DNA from: Didymodactylos carnosus
Lineage: Eukaryota > Rotifera > Eurotatoria > Philodinida > Philodinidae
Assembly: GCA_905250885.1 (NCBI GenBank)
Contig: CAJNOQ010000169.1
Coordinates: 1-64,000, forward strand
DNA length: 64,000 nt
Direction of reading: 5' to 3'
This document shows, piece by piece, positions 1-10,493 of this stretch (the first letter of the stretch is position 1; each line of letters opens with the position of its first letter). Under the pieces are notes generated by a model. That model saw nothing but the letters and a program-made list of their open reading frames with translations. It made no database searches and was not told where the DNA came from. The translations under genes and the position numbers were made by a program.

Positions 1-350
1 AGGTTTAGACTGTCCGAAACATATAACCGGAAAAAAAATAAAGTTGGTTTTGAGTTGCTGAAAAGTGTTCTTTCGTGTTCAGCACACTGGATAATCCGGA
101 AGATTTTCTATTTTTGGCGAGGGGTACTTCCTAAAGTTTAGGAAAAATTTTGAACAAAATGGTGCAGAAAAATTTCCATGAGAAAGTAATATTAGTTTGA
201 AAATTTTTCCTAAACTTTTGGAAGTACCCCTCGCCAAAAATAGAAAATCTTCCGGATTATCCAGTGTGCTGAACACGAAAGAACACTTTTCAGCAACTCA
301 AAACTAACTTTATTTTTTTTCCGGTTATATGTTTCGGACAGTCTGAACCT
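1..350. mobile_element. Foldback (inverted-repeat) element
   Basis: The left arm beginning AGGTTTAGACTGTCCGAAAC is repeated inverted at the right end, finishing GTTTCGGACAGTCTGAACCT. The two arms are about 160 bp each and meet around a short loop near 165-190. There is no coding capacity. It may begin before the window, so the left target-site duplication cannot be checked. The core around 140-230 resembles the core of the foldback at 54003-54322. A non-autonomous DNA transposon is the likeliest nature; the superfamily is not identifiable. Confidence 0.8.
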
Positions 351-982
351 AACGACAGAGAGGTCCTAGGGCTTCGGAAAAAGGTCCGTAGTGTTCGAAC
401 CAAGGAAAATCAAACTTTTGCTTAGATCTTATTTTTCAGAGGACACTTCCGACTATCTATCTACGAAAAAAGAGCAATAGATTACTATGTCGATTTCTAG
501 AAATCCGAGCAGGTTTTCCAAAAATCTTGTAGAAAAGCGATCTTTGGAATGTTTTTGAAAGACCATGTTTCCTGTGAAAATATAGCTTAAACTGTCATCT
601 TTTGATTGCTGAGAACCACATGTCTCTATCGTTTATTGTTTTTGAGTTATTCAAAAAACAACGGAGTGCATTATATTTTGGGATAGGTAGTCAGTCATAT
701 TTTAAGTTATATTTCATCGGCTTACCTCTAGTTTTTTCGAAATTACACGATTTTGATTTTGTTTTGTTGTATCGTAAATCATGAACCTCCAACCAGAAAG
801 ACAAGTGTCAAATATCACTGATTGGCTTTATCAAGTTAATTTTCTATTTCTTTTTTGCCCGCTCTACCGCAGAACAAAGATTTCTCTTCTCTTTTTTTAT
901 GCCAACAAAAATTGAATAGACAAAAGGTTAGTTCTTAAACAGAATTGGAAAATGAAGTTCGAAGCTAGGAAAAAAGAAACAA
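351..982. other. Intergenic, no gene recognised
   Basis: AT-rich sequence with only short open frames of no recognisable content. No clear repeat was seen. Confidence 0.5.
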
Positions 983-1055
983 TGCCCCTGCAGAGATTCG
1001 AACTCTGTACCTGCAAAGATTATCAGTCTTCTGTGTACTCCACTGCACCATAGGA
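983..1055 (-). tRNA. tRNA-like gene, anticodon GAT (Ile-like), probably degenerate
   Basis: The minus strand holds a 73-nt tRNA-like unit. The T arm is perfect (CAGAG TTCGAAT CTCTG), including a good B-box. The anticodon stem GAAGA/TCTTT encloses a 7-nt loop CTGATAA, giving anticodon GAT. The acceptor stem TCCTATG/CAGGGGC has mismatches at two positions and the D arm folds poorly. Ile(GAT) with a CTGATAA loop is usual in bacteria and organelles; animal nuclear Ile tRNAs normally use AAT or TAT. It could be a decayed tRNA, a tRNA-derived SINE head, or an organelle-derived copy. Confidence 0.5.
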
Positions 1056-2061
1056 ACTTACAGAAGTTTATCTTTTTCCATCGTTCTGTTTCTTTTTTTG
1101 TAATAAAAATAGGACTAAATAAAAAATGTTTAAGTAGCATTTTTCACATTGAAGGAAGCATTTCTCAGAGATATAAACTATAATTCTTTCGCGAAACTCG
1201 TATAACTGGTTTGAAAGGAATGTCTTTTACGACTTCGAGATGAAGAATCATATTACATTATTTATAGACTTTTTCTATATAAATCCGACTTGTATTTGTT
1301 ATGACCATCTTTCAAATGTTAAAGTATTCTACCTCATATCATGCATTCAATCTTTTATTGCAACAAAAATGTCAGTTATTTATCTATGACGCCCTTTTGA
1401 TTGTTTAATTTTGACTATCTGTTTTAACTGCCTTGTATCGTGAAGTTGAGAAACACGTTTATGAATAAAAGCCAATTTATCCAGCAGCAAATATTTTGAT
1501 TCAATATCGAGACAAAGGGTATCAATTTGAAAAGATTATTTTGCGTACAACAATGTTATTGTTTATGTGTTTGTTGTGGAATACAGTATTTCTAATGTAA
1601 AATAACCATCTGGATAAAGTACATCTATTAAACCAATTAACCGTTTACGAATATCTTTTTCAGATCGTCGGAAATCTATTATACGAAAATCCAAAATATT
1701 CAAACAAGAGAAAAGTTAGAGAAGAGAATCCCACTTTTTCTAAAATAAACGTCTCAGTGTCAGATTTTACCAGTCTAAAAATAATTTTATCATACTTGGC
1801 TGCGCTAACAACTGTGTTCAATTCTATATACTACAAACGCCAAAAAAAATTCTCAGCACAAAGCTTTTAGAAAGAAGACAAACAAGGTTAAAATCAGCCA
1901 ACTGCACATTCGAGATTTTTAAATAATCATATCTGTATTAATTTTTTTCTGAAATAACACTGAAAATACCTTTTATATGTCCATTCACAATCATTGAATA
2001 ATAATCTCCACCTGGTTGAAATTTCTTATAATAACAAAATTTGGAGGTGGTGCAGTGAAGA
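1056..2061. other. Intergenic, no gene recognised
   Basis: AT-rich, with many stops in all frames and no repeat that I can support. Confidence 0.5.
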
Positions 2062-2284
2062 AAATAGATTTAAGTAAGAAATATAGCACTGCGACAAAAT
2101 GCATGTTCAAGTTTTCACTTAAAACACTACTCTAGCTTTCGACCTTTATTCAAGAGACATCATCAGGAGTGAATCACTCCTGATAATGACCCTTGAATAA
2201 AGGTCGAAAACTCGAGTAGTGTTTTAAGTGAAAACTTGAACATGCATTTTGTCGCAGTGCTATATTTCTTACTTAAATCTATTT
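2062..2284. repeat. Near-perfect long palindrome
   Basis: Two arms of about 110 bp are nearly exact reverse complements (left begins AAATAGATTTAAGTAAGAAA, right ends TTTCTTACTTAAATCTATTT) with almost no loop around 2172. A 12-bp direct repeat ATTTCTTATAAT lies at 2021-2032 and 2281-2292 but overlaps the right arm, so it is not a clean target-site duplication. Confidence 0.8.
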
Positions 2285-2356
2285 CTTATAATGGTTGTCT
2301 AATCTATCCCCGTCTCTGATCAATTCGATTGCCCATTTGTAATCGGTATTAATATA

Positions 2357-2728
2357 GAAATCAGTCTAAATTTGATGACACAAAAAAAAAGTTGTCTACA
2401 GATAATAAAACTTACAGAGTATAGACAATCTTTCATAATGAATCGATCAAAAATACTTCCAGTTTCCATTTTCAATACTTCCATTTTCGACTTACAAAGG
2501 CTAAGACAATTATTTTTATGTCTATGTTGTGCGTTGCGAATACCATTCCGCTTTTAAAGTTTGACCATATGATGCCATTAAGGAATATAAAGAGCAAACA
2601 CCCTCTGAAGATCTCGAGGGGACTGGAAGTATTTCTGATCGATTCATTATGAAAGATTGTCTATACGCTGTAAGTTTTATTATCTGTAGACAACTTTTTT
2701 TTTGTGTCATCAAATTTAGACTGATTTC
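2357..2728. repeat. Foldback element with 155-bp spacer
   Basis: Arms of about 105 bp (2357-2463 and 2622-2728) are inverted copies, starting GAAATCAGTCTAAATTTGAT on the left. The spacer is unrelated and non-coding. A MITE-like foldback element is likely. Confidence 0.8.
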
Positions 2729-3357
2729 TGGTGACATCTTTTCTCAGGACTACACAAAGTGTTTGCTTTGCCTTTTTCTCTCTGCATTATACTAGTAGAT
2801 ATTTCAGCGGTCTCTAAATATTTTCTCTGTCGTGGTTAAAAAAGAATATTATGTTTTTTTCTCTTGTGATTGGCTTATCGATGGAATATCTCACGGCCAT
2901 TTTCCCATATTTTGAGCGCGCAACAAACAATCGACATCTATTCAAATCGTCAATCGCGCTGCAGCTATTGTACACAAATCTAAGTATTCATCTAAGTATT
3001 TACTGTAGTAGAGTGACCAAATGTCCAAAGCAAATGATTTATTATTCTACTGATTGTTTTATATGAACTATTTTCGATCATGGAAAACTCAACAAAAACA
3101 GATAACGATATCACACATACAGTGTTAAGCTATTTACAATCGAAGATGAATGAAGAAAGCAATCGACAAAATACTACTAAAAAAATACAGAAGAAAATAT
3201 GTGTGAATATACATATTTCAAGGAATAAACAGGAACAACAAAAAGTAAATGCCTTCAAATATGAAAAATATGTACATAACTGTAGTCTGTTGTAGACTCT
3301 ATTTGACACTGAAAGAAAAAAACAAAAATTTATTCTCAAAAATTCATCGATATGGCT
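2729..3357. other. Intergenic; one weak small ORF
   Basis: The plus-strand frame from the ATG at 3080 to 3295 is rich in Asn, Gln, Lys and Thr, like the real exons here, and runs into a donor-like GTAAAT near 3244. No partner exon or homologue was found. It may be a fragment of a small gene or chance. Confidence 0.3.
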
Positions 3358-5484
3358 TTATTTGTTAATGAACGGAGCTTTTTTCGTAATTTCAATTATT
3401 TCTCGATCATTTTGATTAGTTCGTTTTGTTAAAAAATCCAAACGTTTTGAAAACAATTCAATATAATAAATTTCTATTTTACTAAAATTTTCGGTATGAA
3501 TTGGAAACATTTCACTACTTTTATTTTGTTTAAAATCATTTAATACTTTGCTAAGAGTTTCTTTGAATGTATCAGATACATTAATATATGACAAAGCTGA
3601 ATCAAGCTGATCGGCTGTATCGGTTGCAAAATCACTGTTAATTGATGGAGATCTAAACGACAAAAAGTGTTATTATCATAGCAGAACATGAACTTCTTTC
3701 TTACAACATCGTTTAGTATTACTTAAATGAATTTTTGAAAAAATGGGAAAAAAACTGTAAGATGTACTTAAATTTTTATATGTATTATATATTAAAGTGT
3801 CTCTGGGGGTCGTATTACAAGAAACCTTAAGTCAAAATTTGGACTTAAGTCTTCGTTATGTGCGAATTTTATGCACTTAAGTCTGACTTAAGTCTAGACT
3901 TCCACTTAAGTTTTTTCGCGATATGATCCCCTGATCCTTAAATTTCAACTTTATAGAAACCTAAAAACAAACAATAGAAAACATACTCATAAGTTTGTAA
4001 AGGAATGTTTTTATCTGTTGTAGAAGTTTGAGTATTAAATATTTTCTGATAAAACGTTTGTTCATTTTTCTTTTGATGTTCAATTGCTGTGTGCAACTGT
4101 TGTAATTCTCCACTTAAATCTTGATTATTCGGTTCTAATTTAATCGCTTTATCAAGATATATTTTTGCTTGATCAAATTTTTGTAATAAACGATATGACA
4201 TACTAATACGATATAATGCTTTAATGTTATATAAATCAATTTGTAGTGCGTCAAGACAATTTCTAATAGTTTTTTCAAAATTTTTTAATTTTAAATAACA
4301 TTGAGCTAAAAACAAATGACAAAGTATAATATTTAAGAGTAATTGATTAAATAGCACATGATTGAACATAATTCTGTTAGCAAAAACTTTTGTGAATATA
4401 TCTTTACAGTTATTCTGGTTCTACAGTCTTATGATTATCTATAGAAGATTTTTGTGTCTATCAATTTACCTGAATTTAAATATAACTTCAATAACAGTTG
4501 ATGATATTGTTTTTCCTGTTCTTCATTTAATATATGTGTTTTAAGTATAAATTGTTTTCCTTTATTATAATTTCGAATCGCTTTTTCTAAATTATTTTTC
4601 GCATATTCTTCATTGCCCATATTTCTTAATGTTTGAGCGATTTTTACTTTTTTATCAAAATCATCAATATTCTGTTGTTGTAATGTTTTTGGTACTACTA
4701 ATTCATCGGCTGTCATATTAATGGCGGATATTAATTCGATAACAAAAAGACTCCAAGCATTTTCAACGATTCTTGGTCTACATCCTACAGAACCGTATAA
4801 TAAATCACTGCTGATAATAAATTTTGATCGTTCACGTCGTTGCATGGTACTCACAGCGTAATCAATTCCTGGCAGTACTTCACATCGGCCAAGATGAAAT
4901 TCATATGGACGTTTATGACGCTTATAGGTTGAATCATATGGTTCATCCATATATTCAAAGTAAGCACTATAGTGGATTTTCACTGTTATACCTTGTGATA
5001 ATTGATGTCCAGATCCAACATACAACACTTGTTTCCATATTCCACCATGATCATCTTGACTAGAATTACTATTGACGCTTCCAATTTTTTTCCCATTTCT
5101 TCCATCTGTTTTAATTATATGTGACATGGATACGATTTGATCTTCGAACGATGTTGTACCATCAATTAAACGTTGTTTATATCTTTCTTCTAGTGCGTAC
5201 TGATGTTGCTCGTCATATAAAAGCAAATTTGTATTGGTAAACTCTAATTCATCATTACAATTTTCTTTTCCTTCTTGTGTTGTCGATGCTATATCTTTTT
5301 TCGTACGTAATGTATTGATATTACTTGATGTTTGTGAACGAATTTGATTTAATTCATCTCCATCATATAAAATATTATCATTTTCAATATCGCTGCATGG
5401 TTGAGCTCTAACCCCATTCGATGGATCATCTTGTTCAATGTTCAATGAAGGTAAGGAGAAGGGAGGTTTGATTATTGTTGACAT
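3358..5484 (-). CDS. FKBP6: FKBP6-type co-chaperone (FKBP domain plus TPR)
   Basis: Three exons on the minus strand, 5484-4470, 4305-3987 and 3652-3358, join in frame to 542 residues ending in TAA. Residues about 150-264 are an FKBP domain (HYSAYFEYMDEPYDSTYKRH matches the FKBP6 style; LLYGSVG replaces the usual YAYG loop). A TPR array follows at about 275-440, including SAQCYLKLKNFEKT across the first splice. The Trp at the base of the normal FKBP pocket appears replaced by Ile (EVLPGID), fitting the family view that FKBP6/Shutdown lacks isomerase activity and acts with HSP90 through its TPR in piRNA loading. It is longer than human FKBP6 (about 327 residues) because of a 145-residue acidic N-terminus and a C-terminal extension. 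Alternative: another divergent FKBP-TPR protein. Confidence 0.87.
3805..3931. mobile_element. Short MITE inside FKBP6 intron 2
   Basis: The ends GGGGGTCGTATTACAAGAAA and (inverted) the TTTTTTCGCGATATGATCCCC end are imperfect terminal inverted repeats. The inside is filled with copies of CTTAAGTC. It lies wholly within the intron between exons 2 and 3. Family not determined. Confidence 0.55.
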
Positions 5485-6670
5485 CTAAAACATTAGAAAA
5501 ATGCAGAAAAGTCAAATACGACGAGACATTGATAGAAAATTTTTTAGTTTTTTTGATAATACCAAGAGTTAATTCTTAAGAGAAGTTTTTGAAATAATGG
5601 GCAGCGAAAAAACTTGTCGTCAACCCAGGTAAAGTACGATCAGTTGAATAATAATAGACTGGTAAACACAGTTATAAACAAAAAAAAGAACCTTAAGAAT
5701 ACAAAGGCGTAAGAAAAATGTTACATTTTGGAAAAGATATAGACATGTTGATTTAAAACTAAATTGAGAGTTACAACAATAGGGCCTATATATTATCTGA
5801 ACCATGCACTGTACTGCTAAATTAACTAGAAAAGGATAAAATTAAGACCATGTGCACAAAAAACAAAAAGGATAATTTCCCTATATTACTTCTCTTCTTT
5901 ATCGTAAACAAAGGCTAGCCATGATATCAGCACGGATTTACGAGTCTTTATTTGCTTCATGACGCGTTTGTTGTAAAAATAGTGTCCTGCTTTTGATCTT
6001 TTAGCCGAGTGATAATAGTCCCCGTAAAATACATCTTCTATGATAGGAGCATTGCACAAATCAGAATCGTAGAAAGCGCAGTAATGTCCTTTTTAAATAA
6101 TTAAAAACATAGTAGACTAACTGTTACTCCTCACATAAGTCGAAAAGTTCCTCACTATCGGCGTACGGACACCTATGCACAAGTCCCACCCTGAACTTTC
6201 GGTGTAAAATTTGGACGAGGGTGCGTGGTAAAAGGGTATAAATTGGAAAGAGTCACGAGAAAAACGGAAGTGAATACACGAAAAAGTCTTGCCGTCTTAA
6301 CTTAGTTGAACCTTGTTTACATTTTGATATCCACCTTAATTTAACAAAAAGATTTTTGGTTTTGGGTTCAAAGTTATTTTGACCATGTAGTAGTATTTCT
6401 TTTGATTGTACAACTGGGCTTTTCCAGTTAAAAATAATATTATACTAAAATAAGGCAGTATCTTTAGATAGACTACAAACAAAACTTCGAAGTTGATTGA
6501 TTGATGTTTATTTTTGCAGCAACAAAAGGAAGAAAAACAAGTTTAACTTTGGAGTAAACGAAGCAACAAACATTGAACTTGTTTACAACACCAAAAATAA
6601 CAAATATTGCTGCTGGGACAAAAGTAAAAGTGCTAAACACCTATAAACACTGTCACCTATAAAACATTGT
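5485..6670. other. Intergenic, upstream of FKBP6
   Basis: No gene or strong repeat recognised. The 5' regulatory region of the FKBP6-like gene should lie near 5485-5700. Confidence 0.5.
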
Positions 6671-7260
6671 TCTTACGAGGAAACCTATCCAAGTGATACC
6701 TTCTGATTTCGTTCGTTCATACGTCGATCGGTAGAGAGTATCGAGCTAGTAAAAAGCCTAAAAGGATTTTCCCCCATGACTCTTGAAGACCCGGTTTTCT
6801 GGAGAACCAGTTTTTCAGAAACTCTAAAAAGTACCCAAAACCTTTTTTAACGAGGCATGATTGTAATCCGCAAATTTTTAATTAAAATGAGACATCTCCC
6901 ACCTCTACAAGACCTTTCTTTGCGAAGTTATAGAATTTACAAAAAGGTCAAAGTTACAGAAATACGGAGAAATTAATTTAAGGCTTTTTTTGTAAATTCT
7001 ATAACTTTGCAAAGAAAGGTCTTGTAGAGGTGGGAGATGTCTCATTTTAATTAGAAATTTGCGGGTTACAATCATGCCTCGTTAAAAAAGGTTTTGGTTA
7101 CTTTTAAGAGTTTCTGAAAAACTGGTTCTCCAGAAAACCGGGTCTTCAAGAGTCATGGGGAAAAATCCTTTTAGGCTTTTTACTAGTTCGATACTCTCTA
7201 TCGGTCGATGTACGAACGAACGAAATCGGAAGGTATCACTTGGATAGGTCTCCTCGTTAG
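6671..7260. repeat. Large foldback element (arms about 285 bp)
   Basis: The left arm, starting CTTACGAGGAAACCTATCC, returns inverted as GGATAGGTCTCCTCGTTAG at the right end. The arms are highly similar throughout and meet around about 6965 at a short AT-rich loop. Non-coding; one of the two largest foldbacks in the window. Confidence 0.85.
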
Positions 7261-7500
7261 AGCTGTAAATGTTGCTTCAGTCTGTTTTTAAATATCTTAG
7301 TAGAAGAAGCCAAGACAATTAACTTTGGGAGATTGTAAAACTTTCCTACTCTGGTGAAGGAAATTTCTTCTTGTTTTGTACGTTGAACTAACCTATCCGA
7401 TCTTCTATTTTGTTCATTGCAGATTAGACTTAGTCTTGATAACAATGAAAACCAGTTCAGGATTTGGTATAATAATATAAGACCAAAGTCATTGGGCACT
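7261..7500 (-). mobile_element. LINE 3' remnant (reverse-transcriptase C-terminal end)
   Basis: The minus-strand frame encodes RRSDRLVQRTKQEEISFTRV followed by a Phe-Tyr-Asn-Leu-Pro segment and SSTKIFKNRLKQHL. This pattern (basic RxxxLV stretch, FxxxG.xxxNxLP, then SSxxxFKxxLKxxL) is the usual C-terminus of non-LTR retrotransposon ORF2 proteins. It directly abuts the foldback at 6671-7260. Sequence upstream to about 7700 is too decayed to read. Confidence 0.5.
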
Positions 7501-7828
7501 CACAGAAGGATAATTTCATTTCAATACTAGCAGTTCTAAACAGACCTAAAAGAAACCGTTTTTCATTTAGATTGTTGACTATTGAGAGAAGTTGTAAACT
7601 CAAGTTATACCATCGCATTAGCAACAACCATCTTCTTTTGTATGATTCTGGCTACCCTTTTTTGTTGAAATCGTTATTGACGTCAATTAATTGACTGGTG
7701 CACAGTTCATACGCGATAATAATTTAATCATAAATATACATCTAAAAATTAAAAATCAATTATGTAGAATTACAACCTATTGTAAAAGTGATTGTAAAAA
7801 AATCTCGTCAACTGATTAATCGATTTTA

Positions 7829-8319
7829 ACTAAAACCGGAAACGTAAAAGGGATATTCCTCGATACAGTAAGTAAATATAACAGCAGGGTTTTAAACCGG
7901 CCTTTGGAACTTTTGGAACACTAGTGACATCCCAAGAGCGTCCAGGCAGTACTGGGACTCTTGGAACGCTCAACGAACGTATGGAGACAATACAAGGTTC
8001 TTTGAAACTCTTGAGACACTGGGTGAAGGGGAGGGTGTAGAGTATGATATGTACACTTTGTAGACTGCTAGTGCTTCAAAAGCCTCAAAGAATCCTCTAT
8101 TGCTTCTGTACGTTCATTGAGTGTGACAAGAATCCCAGGACTATCTCGATACTCTTAGAACTCTTATGGCACTACTAGTACCCTAAGAGTCCCAGGACTG
8201 TCCCGACGCTCTTGGGACGCCACTAGTGTTCCAGAAGTCCCAAAGGCCCGTTTAAAACCCTGCTTCTATATCACTTATCGTATAGAGGAATACCTCATTT
8301 TACCGTTTCCAGTTTTAGG
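7829..8319. repeat. Foldback element with nested inverted repeats
   Basis: The outer ends CTAAAACCGGAAACG and CGTTTCCAGTTTTAG are inverted. Further in, GGTTTTAAACCGG...CACTAGTG and its inverse CACTAGTG...CCGTTTAAAACC continue the arms to about 140-190 bp. The centre carries several further copies of an ACTCTTGGAAC-like motif. Confidence 0.8.
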
Positions 8320-10093
8320 ATGAAAATACGCCTAAAAGGATCATTTTCGAAAGCTCGATATGTTTCCTCAAGCTCGCAAGCTTCGCAGGTGCCCATCACC
8401 CATTCTATTACTGATTATCAATAAAGCTGCAGCTATGAACAGAGGACCAGTCTGACTCAAAGTTCTTCTCGTTCGATTGCTTAAGCTTAATTTATACACA
8501 CAATACCTATAAATATGACATAGTAGAATTCAAATAATCAAATAACTACTACTGAGCTAAATCAAAACAACTTTGATACAACATGTTATCGAAGTTATAA
8601 CTTCGATACAACATATATAAACGTCACAATATCAATCAGTATAAACTTACAAAAATAAATTTAGATATTTCTACTGAGTTGAACAAACTTGATAATCATG
8701 CACGTCTGCTCTACGAAAGTAGAGTATGACTGCAGAATAGATACAAAAATACAATATAAAGATAATGGAATAAGCACTTGGCTGAACTTTTTCAAGTAAA
8801 TTTACTTGCATTGAGTCAGCCAAGTGCTTGAACAAGTACTTACAAGTAAATTTACCTCTGAAAAAAAGGCAAGTACCAGCTTCATTACACAAGCGAGCAG
8901 GGGGGAGTGATAAATTTTACAAAGTATCGCTGAACAGCTCTATATTCATTAACTGCGTTACGGTATACGTAATCTACTTCGCTAAAAATTAGTTATACCG
9001 AGTGGCTTATTTACAGAAGATAGTTTTTGGCTAAGTTTTTGGCTAAGTAAGTTTCTCGAAAGCATCTTAACTTAAGGGACCTCTTAGAGGTAGAGGTCAC
9101 CTCTTGACTATCCTTCACTTTAATTTCACTACTTAATTTCACTTTACTTAATTTCACTTTAGTTTTCACTTCATTTTTTAAGTGAAAAATTATTAGAATT
9201 TGTAACTTCTTTATTTTACGTTTTTTCGTAGTTAGACCCACAATAAATATATAGAAAATAATTTTGATGGATTTTTTTCAAAAGATTTCATCAAAATCTA
9301 AATTTGTTAAAATATGAGTGTTTTTTACTGGCTGGCCTCTATTTAACTTAAGTTCTCTGAGAAACGCACTTAAAGGAAATTTGAGTATACTCAAGCACTT
9401 AATTCTCCCTTAAAAATCCACTTAAGTGGAATACTCAAGTTTTTTGAGAAACAGGCTCCAGGAGATTTTATTCACCTTCAGCAACAACCATTCCATCAGA
9501 TGAAAAAGTGGTTAGTATATAGGAGGGGTCTCTATAAGAAGTGTTACTGTATCTCAAAAAAGGTCAAGATACACCAGGCACAAAACTGCTATATGTCTAG
9601 AGTATCCAAAGCACCAGGGAAAGGCCTCGAAAACTGCATTGAATTACGTAAAAGATGGATTGCCCCAGATGAAACTTATAGGTTGTCGATAGCCAATAAA
9701 AGTTGTTTATGCCAATTCTCGTGCATAAGTAGTTGTTACAGTAAAATCAGCATTATTGGTTGCCAACGCCGCTTGTACACTATAGAATACAGTTACGGAA
9801 TGAAGCTAAAACAAAATAGACCTGAACACAAACCGCAAAGTTGAAACGCTCGATCAAAGATTTTACACTTTGTAGAAAAGAACACTGTAGAAAAGAACAC
9901 TTGTATTCTGTAAATGATGAATATTAGCTGATATAAGACAGTCTTATTAAGACTGGAATACATCTTTGAAATACGATCTCCATCCAAGACTACATACATA
10001 ACACTGAAGATATGAAGATAAAAGATAAAGACGTAAAATACTCCCGTAAAGAAATACGGCCTTGTGTATCTAGTTTGATAAGTAAAAGGTACA
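8320..10093. other. Intergenic with minor repeats
   Basis: No gene recognised. It contains a short hairpin at 8772-8829 (AAGCACTTGGCTGA and its inverse) and the tandem repeat at 9113-9172. At 9330-9465 there are scattered CTTAAG and GAGAAAC motifs similar in flavour to the 3805-3931 element. The open frame at 9500-9844 has no recognisable content. Confidence 0.45.
9113..9172. repeat. Short degenerate tandem repeat
   Basis: About four copies of a unit related to TTAATTTCACTTTAC. It produces a Lys/Ser/Val-rich open frame on the minus strand that is best explained by the repeat. Confidence 0.6.
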
Positions 10094-10242
10094 TCGTGCA
10101 GTAGTGGCGTAGCGAGAATTTTGATAGTGGGTGGGCGTTGCTCCAAATTTTTTGAGAGTGGTAGACATTAGTGCAGAGTAGAATTATAAAACTTTTAGTG
10201 GGTGGGCTGAGCCCATCCGATGGCTACACCACTGTCGTGCAG
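10094..10242. mobile_element. Non-autonomous hAT-like MITE with 8-bp TSD
   Basis: The element at 10102-10234 begins TAGTGGCGTAGC and ends GCTACACCACTG (inverse CAGTGGTGTAGC). It is flanked by an exact 8-bp duplication TCGTGCAG at 10094-10101 and 10235-10242. An 8-bp duplication with CAGTGGCGTAGC-type ends is typical of hAT elements. It is 133 bp long with no coding capacity. Confidence 0.8.
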
Positions 10243-10493
10243 CCATTTTTTTGTATGTTTGTTAATGTGCTATACTAACCGAACGACCTTTTCAGGTTTG
10301 ATATCGTGAAGAGATTCTTTACCTGCGCTTTTTTAGATGAACATGCATGAGCTCTGTATTCGGACCTTCTTTAACTACATGAATGAACCAAAACTGTATA
10401 TTGTGGATCATCATTAAGTTAACGTAAATTTTTTTGATCATTTTCTGCTACAAAACTCGATATATACAAAGGAAAAGTTTAACTTCGTGAGAA

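Noticed and set aside
602-784. Open frame of 60 codons on the plus strand
   Set aside because: Starts at TTG, no recognisable motifs, AT-rich composition; likely chance.
2021-2292. 12-bp direct repeat as a target-site duplication of the palindrome at 2062-2284
   Set aside because: The right copy overlaps the arm end and the left copy is 29 bp away from the left arm, so it does not bound the element.
9500-9844. Open frame of 114 codons on the plus strand
   Set aside because: No similarity to any known family and no splice partners; composition is not like the host exons nearby.
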